DNA of 64,000 bases from Saccharina japonica (taxonomy: Eukaryota; Sar; Phaeophyceae; Laminariales; Laminariaceae). Positions 22,549-33,772 of this stretch are shown here, piece after piece (the first letter of the stretch is position 1; every line of letters starts with the position of its first letter). The notes under the pieces are model-generated. The model was not told the DNA's origin, did not search any database, and saw only the letters and a program-made list of their open reading frames with translations. Position numbers and translations under genes: made by a program. Location: NCBI GenBank assembly GCA_008828725.1, contig MEHQ01003070.1, positions 97,857 to 161,856 of the forward strand, read 5' to 3'.

Positions 22549-25500
22549 TGGCAACGTAAGGTTAAAATGAAATACGACAATACGTAAATGGAACAACACA
22601 TTCAGGCCTGCCTAAGTTACAGCACCGGCGATATGAAAAACGTAGACAAAAGTGGAATAGCATAGACGTACAAGTAGCATAATAGTAGCGATCCCTTTCA
22701 GGATACGCGGCAGGCAAGTATTTAGGCGTTAGCCATGGACGGCGACTACACTATGTCGTGGGTAAGCGCCGAACGAAAACTTGAATCATACCGAGAACGG
22801 CCATATGACAGTGCCAGTGGCGTGGTGGACCTCGTTATTTCACAATCCTAACCAGTTTGTTTACTGGATGTATGTGCTTCGTACCTGAGTTTTTCTGCAT
22901 TATTTCTCATTATGTTGGCGTTCGGTACACGATCATCCGCTTTCGCCTCCTACGGATTGTTCACTTCTAATACTACTGTGTATTCTGGAGAGGATATGTC
23001 GAAAAGATATCATGAAGCGTAACCTTATGCCGTAATACAGCCCTTATCATGCGGTACTCATTTTCGCGGTGTCGGATTATACCTACCGTGCTCACCTTCA
23101 AAATACGTCTACATATCACCACCCATTCATTGCGGGGATACGCGGAGCAGCGGCGCGTGCTTCAGCTGGCCGAGTTGAAGGCCTCGTGGTATTCTACACC
23201 AGCAGCAGTAGACTAGATGTATGCCCTGGAAAACATGATACCAGGTATACGAAATGTATAAAATATGTCCTGGCTGGCTTGGTGTGGAGGTGTGGCGCGA
23301 GTCTGTTTTTGCGTGGTGTTTTCATGGGGGTTCTCTCTGTTCTGCTTCCATTTCCTGGGCGTGTTGCATTGCCCGTCGCAGTCCCCCCAGCGGGGCACGA
23401 CACACACGCATATATGGCGTTCAGGTCGTCATATATTCGTACTCGTGGGTTCGCATCCCACGGTGGTGACCAATATGAATGCCTGGACTCTCACGGATGC
23501 TGGAGTCGATTTGGAGAGGGCGGTCTTGCTGACCTGGTACTCGTCTCGTAGCTGGTGTTGGAGGGGAGAGGCTGTCGCGGAGCTGAGGTCGAAGCGGAGA
23601 GGACGTCACCGTGCTGAGGTCCCTCGTCAATCGTCTTGGGTCAGCAGACGCACGCTGAGACCTTTCATTTTTATATGTAGAAGGAGCTGCTAGCTAGAGT
23701 GACCGTGGGGCTGTCCCTCACAGTCGATGCGGCGGGATTAGTCTTTCCGTGGCAAACGTGGCCGGGGACGGGTCAACGCCGTCTATGAGGGGAGACACCG
23801 CTCCCGACCCAGGAGCTTAAATTGCCTGACCGGTGACGCGTCCTCTCTCGCATGAGTGTACGAGATCTACGATAGGTATCGACGACCCTGCCTTCCACAT
23901 CACACCTCGTATATATAACATCGGAAAGCGATGCTACAGCCGGTCGTGTTATTATTATTTTTTTCGCTTTTTTTCTCCTCGTGCCTTTGCTTTCTGTCCT
24001 TCCGTACGCACGAGTAGCTTGTTTTGAACGAGCCGAATTCTTCTTGTTGTCAAGTAGACGCGCGTATTCAGGCGTTTCGGGGACATGTACCAACGCTTTG
24101 GAAATAGAGTAGAGAAATCATTCGCAACGAACCATAATCCGTATTTCGAAGTTCCAGATTATAATGGATGGCACTACTCCAGAATCAAAGAGCTTTTCCG
24201 CTATACGTGTGCTTCTCTTTTGTGTAGGCCCAGTATATTTTCCCCTCGCATGGGAACGTATTTGTTTGCTCCCGCGGGGGTTTCGGACACGCGTAAACAA
24301 GATATAAAAACATCGGTTGGATAACAGCAATATCTTAGTAAAGTTCGTTTTCCAAAATGCGGTCGTAGCCCCCCGCGAGTGAATTCAAACATTTTAGATA
24401 TTTTCGGTTGTGTTTTTCTGTGGTGCTGGCTCGCAACTTCGAGCACGTCCACGAACACGCCTCGTTAGTATTTTCGGCCTGCTCACGAGTGTTGTCTGGG
24501 GCACCCCATCCCCTGCCACACCCCCTCAGGTGGAGGAGCGTTCTTTTATTTCACAGGCTGATGTTTTCTTCTGGGAGCCTGAGCTCTTCGCAAATTTAGC
24601 GCAAAAGTTCATTTCGGCGTTGTTGTGTTTTGTCTCGCTTGGTTCACCCCAAACTCTCGACAATTTTCGACCACTGCAGCACTTCTAACTCGAGGCGCGC
24701 GCCTTTGGTGAAGAAACCGCAGGTGCCGATTTGAAGATAACCACAAGTTGATGTCACGGTAAGCTCTCTGGGCTTTAGGTCGGTCAACTGGAACGGATTG
24801 AATATAAATGCGGCGAAACTAAATACTTTGTATAAGGAAACAAGTTTTCCAAAGAAGAGACTCCTCCAGTCTGTCGACCTGCAGAATTCACCGAAATGCA
24901 AACGAAGGGATTACTTTGCGTGTGGTTCTTATGAAAAACTAGGGGAGACGTGTATACGAGGGGTGGACACGTCTCTAAACTTGTCTGTGCCTTGTGTCTT
25001 GGGGGACGGTGGTGATGCGGTAGGTCGGGTGAATCCCACCCGGCACGTGACGGCATCGTAGTTGGATCATGGGAGGGAAGTGCGCGCGCACTTGGTAGGG
25101 GGTTGGCCCGCTCGTCGCTCGACAATAAAAACACCTACAGTAGCTCACCAATATCTGCGTCCGTTTGTCTCCTCTCCTGCGACCGCCCGAGCCACCAACA
25201 CCGGCTCTTCTCGGCGAACACTGGGGCCGTTCCCTCCCTCATCGTGTGCAAGTGTGGGCCAACGTGGCCGCTGCGGCGGTCGTGACTGCTGCTTCCGAAG
25301 TGCTATTATCGTCATGGATGTATGGCCTACAGCAAGCCGATGATGATATTAATGTCCTTTTTTGGCTGAGACTCGCGTCTCAATTTTCCTCTGATTTCAG
25401 CAGAAATGCTTATATTCACATTCTTATTTCCCGAAAGGGTGCAAAAACGCCAGCTTCTTTAATCTCCTATTAATTATTGCGCAGAGGCGTTAAAAAATCC

Positions 25501-26920
25501 AATTTTGTTTTGTTTTTTTATCAAGGCCTGCGTATAGATACTTGGTTCGTTAATAGTTATTGCTATGAAGATATACGCGCTGCCACGCGCGAGCGATGGC
25601 GCGATCGACCGAGCAAGCGAGCAGACGACGGCGGGCGATGGATGAAGGCAGTCCAAGGCCGACAACAAAGTTGCCGATCGAGCACCGGCGCACGAGCGAC
25701 GCGGCATGAGGAGCGATTGGCGAAGGCGGCACCTTGATCCGCGAAATAACCTGAAACTTGTTGTGATATATTTGTACCAGGCATGGTTTATGTCGCGTGC
25801 TGCACCACAACAGTGCAGCGCTGCAACAACCAGCACAGACCGCAGCACAGCAGTACAGCTGCGCACAGTCAGTACCGTGGTAGTGGCAAGAGCGACGACG
25901 AGCGATCGACGAAGGCGGTCGGCGTTCGGTCGAGCGCAAACTAAGCGCATTAATTAGTCGCCGATCGCCCGCCGTCGCCCGCTCGGTCGCACTTCCACCC
26001 TAGTTTCTAATTTCAAAAGAAAGGAAAATCGAAAAGTATAATCGTCAAAACAGGTTAAAAAACAAAATATATTTCTGAAACTCGAATCATAGTAAAAAAA
26101 CAGTCAAAACCTGAGCGAGATGGTCGAGAAAGTTGAAACAAATAAATGCGAAAACTAGCAGCCCTCAGAGAGCAATGGAAACGAGAAAGGTCCCTCAAAA
26201 GCCAACACCACTAACTTTATGTATTCCAGACATCGATCGCTCCTCAACCCCCAACCAACCAGGCAATATCTCAAGAAAGCTGTCGCTGCGCGAAATAAAC
26301 ATATGTAAAACCTTCATCTCTACTGAAGGTACACAAGTTGGGACGCAGCTGCTCCACGCTGGTACGTTCTCCGCCCCTGTCTCGACGACCTGGCCACCGA
26401 TTTGGTCCGCGCAAAGCATTCCTTTTTTGTTGACTCCGTGTCTCCCGTCGCCTGTCTCATGTTGAGCACGTGGTACCTCGTGGCGGTTGCCCCTCCCCCT
26501 CCGACTATTGTCGTTGCGTGGGAGCTTCGAGTCCCGCCGGTCGAACACCCTCTCTTTCCGCCAATATACTACCCGGTTGAATCTTCGTTTTAACATCAAA
26601 ACGGCAATGATATTTGTATTCCCCATTTTGCAAAACTACGCCATCCATACTGTACGTACCTCGTAGCTCAAGTGCTTAATTAATAAACGCATCCACCCGC
26701 ATCCACACTATATATATCCAGACGAAACGAAAACAAAAACACGTTAGTAGGGTTTTAATCGTCTGTGTAAGTTAGATCTCATACCAGAAGCTCACCCGTG
26801 GCTCCGCCCGTGCTTCCCTCCTACCTCGACGAGGGTGGACGGTCGCGGTGCGAGACGGTCGGGTCCCTGTCTGCGCCGCAGTTCCCACGGCCCCGTCGAG
26901 ATCCGAGGCCGAAACGTCCC

Positions 26921-27105
26921 ATCCGACGCAAGTCGACGAGGAGGGAAGAGAATGCTGAAATCTTCTCGCGATAAAAATGCAAGGCACGTACCGTAGTGGG
27001 GAGGGGGGAGAAGAGCCTACTTAGTGACCCCGGATCTGAATTACGTCTAAAGAGGGAGAGAGAAAATAAGGGCGAAGATTATAAATGGGATGGACAAAAA
27101 GAAAA
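26921..27105 (+). repeat. S1 SINE, 5'-truncated
   Basis: Body only: ATCCGACGCAAGTCGACGAG, TCTCGCGATAAAAATGCAAG, GTGACCCCGGATCTGA and AAATGGGATGGACAAAAAG. Confidence 0.65.
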
Positions 27106-27856
27106 TATACATACGAGTATATATATATATATCGGGGGAGCCGAAAGGGCCACACAAATACAATATAAAACCGACATACCCCACCTACAGCCTATTGCTA
27201 CGGCCTACGGCTTACATCTGGTTTATTTTTACATACACGCGCACAGATTCCAGGCATCATACTTGTTTTACGACATGGCACCCATCACTCATAGGCAGTC
27301 CACACGATACACCACACGCAGCAGTAGTAGGCCTCACATGTATCGTAAATGTTTTAAACGAAGGTCTTCAGGACAGCCGCAGGAAACGAAGCTTATATTA
27401 TATGTTGTTCACCTTCAACGACTCCAGTACTTGGTACTGCACTGCTAAACTACAGTAGTATGTTTTTTTCAGCGAGACATTTATTTGCATGCTTGGACAG
27501 GGGACGGGATTTTGTTTAGTTAGTAGTGAAACACATTTAAACGTCTGTGCAAAACTATCTTGGGAAAATGCACCACTTGGTATTAGGTCGTCGGTTATGG
27601 AAAGAAAAGCCAATTCATTATTGTAGTTGGGAGCCTGGTGTGGTGTCTGGGCAGTTTCTTATTATTATTGTGGGTTGCAGTGCAATGTGGCAAATTCCTA
27701 TCTGCCGATTCCTTGCATTTCTCCCAGTTCTAATTGTCATATTTCTTCTACGAGTTCACAGCACAAACGCTTGGGGGGGTAAAAGCTTACAAAACGGCAA
27801 AATCTCCGCCTCAAAGTCTTGATTATCAGATTATCAAAATCTGTCGCGTACTGGGC

Positions 27857-28155
27857 TGTGTGTGTGTTCTTCACATTAAACCTTCCTTTCTACCCGTCGA
27901 CATCCAGCACACCCAGTGTCCGTGCCGATTCTTCACCCTAAAAAGGTACCAGTTCTGTGGTCACAAAACTACGACACAGAGATACTACGCTCAGTGCAGT
28001 AAGCAGAGCAGACAATGCAATGCCATATACGACAGGCAAGACCTACCCTGCTAGCAATCCAGGTGTATGCAAGAGAAAAAAAGAGAAAAGAAAGAAAAAA
28101 GCGAAAAGGAAAAATAATAGAAAGTAAACATACTGAAGCAAATCAACAATCAAGC
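27857..28155 (+). repeat. R1 A-tailed dispersed repeat
   Basis: Starts (TG)n TTCTTCACATTAAACC, then CTACCCGTCGACATCCAGCA, a mid-part GGTCACAAAACTACGACAC, and ends in an A/G-rich tail. Other copies at 34818, 36093, 36397, 39351, 40102, 42343 and 63760. No coding capacity or clear Pol III boxes; could be a SINE or a LINE 3' end. Confidence 0.7.
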
Positions 28156-28621
28156 ACTCTGTGCGAGTACTCGACTGACACCCGCGCACGCGGCTACCAT
28201 ATGGTTCTCCCCCGTTTGCATATGTATATTTTTTCCTGATGGAACAAATAAATGACCCCTCAGTTTTCTTACATGGAGCAGTAAACTGGGAAAACTTACT
28301 CGTATCATATATATATATATAAACGTCACAAAAGTGCAGCAGCGACAGCAGTAAGTAGCCCGTGTTGTACAATACATTGCTCATGGTATGAACGAACCAC
28401 GACGATACTGCTGTAACCAAAATTGTTCGACGTAACTTCCTTGCTGGCATTACATACAGCGGAGGGGAATCCAAAAACAACCATGCAAGAACGCACCCTT
28501 GGCACTATTGTGCTGTACACTGTACAAGCATATATATATTGTCTGAGTCAAATTCCTAAAAAGTTGCCCCGGAAACGAGACTCGGTCCTAAAATTACTGC
28601 TGTGTCATCCCAGTTGCCGGT

Positions 28622-28954
28622 CGCCCCCCGGTGTAACTGGTAGCCACGAAGCCTGTAGGGCCGGATGTCAAGGGTTCGATTCTCCCCATGGAGGCTTTTA
28701 TTCTCAAATGACACCGACTGTCGAGAGCGCATATTATAGCGTGGGTAAGCAAAATTCGACGAAAGTTGACGAGGGAAGAAAGTGCTGAAACCTTCTCGCG
28801 ATGAAAACCAAGGCAAGAACTGTAGGGGGGGTGGAGGGAGAGGAGCCTACCTTGTGACTTGTGACCCCGGAACTGAGTTACGACTAGGGAGGGAGAAAGA
28901 CGGAAGTGCGAAGACAATCCTGCTGTAGATGGGAAGGAAAAAAAGAAAAAAAAG
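28622..28954 (+). mobile_element. S1 SINE, head type b
   Basis: tRNA-like head with A-box-like GTGTAACTGGTAGCC and B box GGGTTCGATTCTC, then the common S1 body (GACGAGGGAAGAAAGTGCTG, GACCCCGGAACTGAGTTACG) and an A-rich tail. Confidence 0.7.
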
Positions 28955-29124
28955 TTGCACACAACTCTGGGCGCAAATGTTATTCGTATAAGAAACGATT
29001 TGTCTTTGTATTGATGTATTAACGACCTCTATATTCACGTCCAAAGTGGTAGCTGGTATATATTATATATCACATCATATATATATATATGCGTGCAACC
29101 GTAAAAACATACCCTTCGCCCTGG

Positions 29125-29255
29125 AGAGTCTCCACTGTTTTCGGGGGGCCATAGTAAATAGGACCTACGGTCAAGACAAAAACCTATATATTTAACGTTT
29201 TTTACGAACAGTATTTGGTCCTATTTACTACGGTCCTCCGTAAATAGTGTACAAA
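29125..29255. repeat. Small hairpin repeat
   Basis: GGCCATAGTAAATAGGACC pairs with GGTCCTATTTACTACGGTCC near the far end. A related sequence occurs at 13510-13610 in gene A intron 4. Confidence 0.5.
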
Positions 29256-29437
29256 CATGTATGTTGTCTGACTCATATTCCCAAAACGTTGTACCGAAAA
29301 CGAAGTGCGGTCCTAAATATACTGCTGTATCGTCCCAGTTGCATACAACTCTGGGCGCAAATATGAGGAACGATTTGTTATCGTATTGATCTGTAAACGC
29401 TCCTAATATTTACGCCCAAAGTGGTACCTCGTATATA

Positions 29438-29612
29438 CACTACCGGCCCACTCATAAGAAACCAGAAATCGGGCTTAGGCTGACTTTCCTATATGAGAAA
29501 GGGGTGAGTCCCACACTAACTTCAGTAAAGTAGCTGTCGACTTTCTTATTTCCCCCGTAATGTTTAGTCTGAGTTTCTTGTGGGGCACTTTCTTAGGAGA
29601 GGGTCGGTAGTG
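29438..29612. mobile_element. M2 MITE copy
   Basis: 175 bp with terminal repeats CACTACCGGCCCACTCATAA and TTAGGAGAGGGTCGGTAGTG, flanked by TA. Core resembles M1 (ACTGAAATTAGTGT type in reverse), so M1 and M2 are related families. Confidence 0.7.
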
Positions 29613-30857
29613 TATGCTCGTAAGTGTAGTAATGTTTGTGAATTTTTCGTATTTTTCTCAACTTTTCTCTTCGCACGAGCACTTTTCGCCAAAACACTCA
29701 GTACCCCGACACGGGAGGCCCGGCCGGACACATTGGTCGAGGTTTGGTCTCGATCCGAGCACTGTAGCTCGCGTGACGGGCGCTCAAAGTTGTTTTGTTC
29801 CCGCGGGAGTGGATAAGACGATTTCCCGGGTTCTCTGCATGATGCCTTTTTTTTTGTACGATATTTACGCTCAAAGCGGTACCTGGTATATATCTGTACT
29901 TCATATGCGCATAAATATATTACACCTCTCGCATGATACATACTATATACCACAGATATATCGGTATAGTAAATATACCGTATATTCTACATACGTACCG
30001 CTAGACTACGTACTGTGGGCAGTTATGACAGAATGTACTGCTGTTCTGTTGTAGAATGCGGGTAACCTATACGTAGAGTGAAGGGAAAAAATGAGGGAAA
30101 TTGTCATTTGGGGTATACCCCCTGATTGTACGGCCATTTGGGGGTAGGGTCAAAATGCGCCCGCGGAACGCGCTCCCGCGGGCCCAAAAAACCTCAAACG
30201 CAATTCCGAACCCCTGGCGAGATGCCCGAAGCCCATGCCAAGCACGCACACACCTTGTTTTTTTTTCAGGCCCGTCCCTGGGCCAAACGGGACGGTGGCG
30301 CACGAGGGAGCAAACGAAGTCTCTCCTTTGACCACATGTCGGAGGGGGCTAACCCCACGTACCTACTAAATGTATCTACTCCCCCCGATTGACCACTTTT
30401 TTCACCCCGTTTGACCGAAATCATACCCCCTTTTGACCACCTGTGACAGCCTCAAAAACGACTGTAACAGCAGTACGTATTCACGTCACCGCCCAACAGC
30501 CCGAATAGACCACGGGGCGGAACATCCAGAACTTGCGAGTAGTCGGGAGCGTTTGACTCCCAAAATCTCGGCGGAACTATATAAAAATCAAATATTTATA
30601 GACGATATGAAGATATCGGCTCTTCTGAGAAAATATCAACGGTGTTGGGAGAAGCAGAACACATACGCGTAGTTGCTCGGCGTATGGGTGTCCTGGGTCT
30701 TCCGTGTTTCGTTGTCGGGTGCTCCTATTCAAACACACCAGCCTGCCGCCCAACACACAGCACAGCCACCCAGCGGCTACACTACTACGATCGATCATCT
30801 GCCCTCTGTTGTGCCCCGTTTCGACGAATTCATCTGCATTTGTTTTATAAAAACACT

Positions 30858-31182
30858 CGCCCCGGTAGAGTAGTGGTCAGCTTCAAAGGCTACTATCATT
30901 GGTCCCCAAGTTCGAATCCCACCGTGGTGAGATTTTCACTTTATTTCAATAAACAAAAAGGAACCAATTGCTGAGAGCGCCTTCGTGGCGTGGGTAGGCG
31001 GAATCCGACGCAAGTCGATGAGGGAAGAAAGTGCTGAAAATTTCTCGCGATAAAAAATGCAAGGCAAGAACCGCAGTGGGGGAGGAGGGAGAAAAGAGCC
31101 CCCGGATCTGAGTTACGACCAGGAAGGAGAGAGACAGGAAGGGCGAATATAATAAATGGAATGGAAAAAAAAATAAAAAAAT
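30858..31182 (+). mobile_element. S1 SINE, head type a
   Basis: tRNA-like head CGCCCCGGTAGAGTAGTGG..., B box GTTCGAATCCC at 30910-30920, then GGAACCAATTGCTGAGAGCG, the common body and an A-rich tail. Typical tRNA-derived SINE of about 325 bp. Confidence 0.75.
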
Positions 31183-31572
31183 AGAGACTGTCCCGCGACT
31201 TGGAATTGGAGCAAATTGCTTTCAGGGTTCAGGGGCGACAACCTACTGACAAGAGTACTCGGTGTATTGAGTACACAAGGACCGTCTGGAGTTACAGTAG
31301 TTACGAGTACTCGTGGGTGCCGTTTCTTTGTGGTTACCCGTAATGTTATAAGTTACCTGTGTTACGCGTAATTGCCGTAGTAATATGTTTTTTACCCAAA
31401 CGCTTCAGGTTGTACTGCTGTAGTGTACAGTGTATGTAGTATCCATAGTGGTAATACGTACAATAGTGAAAAATAAATAATTCCGCGTGATAGTAACCGA
31501 CTCGAAAGTCGACATATACCCCGACATACTACGTATACATAAAGTTATTATTATTCCATTTGCCATCTGACA

Positions 31573-31890
31573 TTTTTTTTTTTGTCCATCCCATTTATTA
31601 TCTTCGCACTTCCGTCTTCCTCCCTCCCTAGTCGTAACTCAGATCCGGGGTCACAAAGTAGGCTCCTCTCCCTCCTCCCCCACTACGGTTCTTGCCTTGC
31701 ATTTTTATCGCGAGAAGATTTCAGCACTTTCTTCCCTCGTCAACTCTCGTCGAATTTTGCTTACCCACGCTATAATGTGCGCTCTCGACAGACGGTGTCA
31801 TTTGAGAATAAAAACCTCTATGGGGAGAATCGAACCCTCGACATCCGGCCCAACAAGCTTCGTGGCTACCAGTTAGACCACCGGGGCGAC
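31573..31890 (-). mobile_element. S1 SINE, head type b, reverse
   Basis: Begins with the complement of the A tail (T run) and ends with the tRNA-like head (GGGGAGAATCGAACCCTCGA in plus orientation). Full length. Confidence 0.72.
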
Positions 31891-32052
31891 CGTGTGCAGC
31901 TTTTATCTCAGTCATATAATACCATCCACATACATCCATAAACCTATCACAAGCTAGTTAGTAGTAATCAATCATCCCTGAATACTTGACAAACTTGTAT
32001 ATACCAGGCATAATGCCGTCCCCCTAATGAATGGCTTTACCTACTCCTAAAT

Positions 32053-32176
32053 GTGCGTGTTCTTCACATTAAACCTTCCTCTCTACCCGTCGACATTCAG
32101 CACACCCAGTGTCCGTGCCGATTCTTCAGACGATTCTTCATCCTAGAGAGGTACCAGTTCTGTGGTCACAAAACTA
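32053..32176 (+). repeat. R1 repeat, cut by a SINE
   Basis: 5' part of R1 up to GGTCACAAAACTA, where an S1 SINE begins at 32177. The remainder of R1 is not seen beyond the SINE. Confidence 0.65.
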
Positions 32177-32502
32177 TTTTTTTGTCCATTCCATGCATGA
32201 TATTCGCCCTTCCTTTCTCTCCCCTTCCTAGTCGTAACTCAGATCCGGGGTCGCAAAGTAGGCTCTTCTCCCTCCCCCCACTACGGTTATTGCCTTGCAT
32301 TTTTATCGCGAGAAGGTTTCAGCACTTCCTTCCCTCGTCGACTTGCGTCGAATTCCGCCTACCCACGCCACGAAGGCGCTCTCAACAATTGGTTCCTTTT
32401 TGTTTTTTAAAATAAAGTCAAAATATCTCACCACGATGGGAGTTTAACTCGGGTACCAATGATAGTAGCCTTTGAAGCTCACCACTACTCTACCGGGGCG
32501 AC
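32177..32502 (-). mobile_element. S1 SINE, head type a, reverse
   Basis: Full-length reverse copy: T run, S1 body, CAATTGGTTCC, then head ending CTACTCTACCGGGGCGACC. Inserted in an R1 copy. Confidence 0.72.
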
Positions 32503-33034
32503 CGGCTCATACTCTTCTCGTGCTCCTTCTTCGTAACTCTTAAGCTCTTTTTTGTTTGCTTTTTTTTCTCCCTGTTGTCAGCTCGCGTACTCGTACCTCG
32601 TACCCCCCTGTTGATGGACTGCTTGCTGCGGATTTTTTGTTTGGGATCCGCTGGTACTTTTCGTTTTGTTTGCTTTGTGGGTCGTAAATCGTCAGTCGTC
32701 ATGTTCCTATTTTTAGTCATTTTTGTTTGTTTTTTCCCCCGTTTGTTCAAATATTTATTTTTTTATTTTATATTTTTCCCATCTTTGATTTTTCTTCCAA
32801 TTACCTCTATGCCTTTCCCTTTGAAGTGATGTATGTTTATATTCGTGGAGCATATGTGAGGTGTACGATGTACTATTAATATATATAATATATTATACAT
32901 ACGTACATACATATAACACAGAGCTTTGATATGTGTTGTACTTCGAACTTTGGGTTTTTGTTTTTCCCCTGAGGTATTCTTCTTCCACTCCAGAGCTCCA
33001 GAGCATTTGGGAGCCTGTCCCGTGACCACGTAGT

Positions 33035-33113
33035 AATCGGCACGGACACTGGGTGTGCTGGATGTCGACGGGTAGAAAGGAAGGTTTAATGTGAAGAACA
33101 CACACACACACAC
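33035..33113 (-). repeat. R1 5' fragment, reverse
   Basis: Complement of the R1 start: CGGCACGGACACTGGGTGTG ... GGTTTAATGTGAAGAACACA. It lies 243 bp upstream of gene B's first candidate ATG. Confidence 0.65.
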
Positions 33114-33355
33114 GTACATACGCGGACTATCTTTTTCGCGACCAGGTATTAAATAAATATGAGAACAACAACAACAACATTAGCCCTTATAGGACTGGAG
33201 TCCCGTTTTGGGGACAAATTACTTATAATTAGACTGGTTTTTCCTCAAAAAGGGACTGCAGTCCTAAAAGGGTGTACCAACCCCCTACGACAACGCCTCA
33301 CCCTGTCTGTGTAGGTTCACCCCTTCGCCCGCACTACACTGCTGCTGCTTGTTCT

Positions 33356-33772
33356 ATGTCAGCTGCCCTGAATCGCACTGCTTTCGGCTTCATAGTGCAC
33401 CCACCTAGAGCAGCAGCGGTCGCGGCCTCTTCTCTCCTACCCCGCTCCTTAGTTGCCTCTTCTTCTATAAATAGAGCTCTCTCAGCGAGCAGTGCGGCGC
33501 ACCGTTCGACGGGAACAACAAGGATGGCCCACGCCTCAACCGGAGAGATCCTCGAGCCCCCGGGCACGTACCACCCGTGGTACTCGTTGAAGCCGCTCAC
33601 CGACGCTGGTGAGTGGGCCGCCACCCCTGGCGCGTTCTTCAAGAAGCATCTGGAGGCTAACGGCGGCGCTCCGATCTTCAAAGTGCACCCCGGAATTCGC
33701 ATGATCGCCATCACCGATCACGCGAGTGGAAGGTGGTTTTTCGAGCAGCCCGATACCGTGCTGGACCGACAG
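33356..33772 (+). CDS. Gene B exon 1 with leader
   Basis: 139 codons from the ATG at 33356, or 83 from the ATG at 33524. The leader begins MSAALNRTAFGF and carries Arg/Ser/Ala-rich stretches. The shared part starts MAHASTGEILEPPG and ends VLDRQ before donor CAG|GTGAGT. The reading frame stays open upstream to 33272, so further extension cannot be excluded. Confidence 0.82.

Larger units (their letters stand above)
19577..33355. other. Intergenic region between gene A and gene B
   Basis: 13.8 kb. From 20279 to 26920 I recognise only one M3 element (22301-22548) and a degenerate tRNA-like T arm with CCA at about 23445-23474. From 26921 it is dense in S1 SINEs, R1 repeats and an M2 MITE. Open frames here lack recognisable domains. 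Confidence 0.6.

Noticed and set aside
23380..23474. Possible tRNA gene with T arm and CCA end
   Set aside because: No 5' strand able to pair with the GGTGGTG acceptor within tRNA distance.
23069..23551. 160-codon open frame in the intergenic region
   Set aside because: No domain, and it overlaps a tRNA-like T arm (GTGGGTTCGCATCCCAC); coding is unlikely.
33272..33355. Further N-terminal extension of gene B from an ATG at 33272
   Set aside because: The frame is open, but the added segment (Pro/Thr-rich) has no presequence character and no counterpart; the start at 33356 is more plausible.
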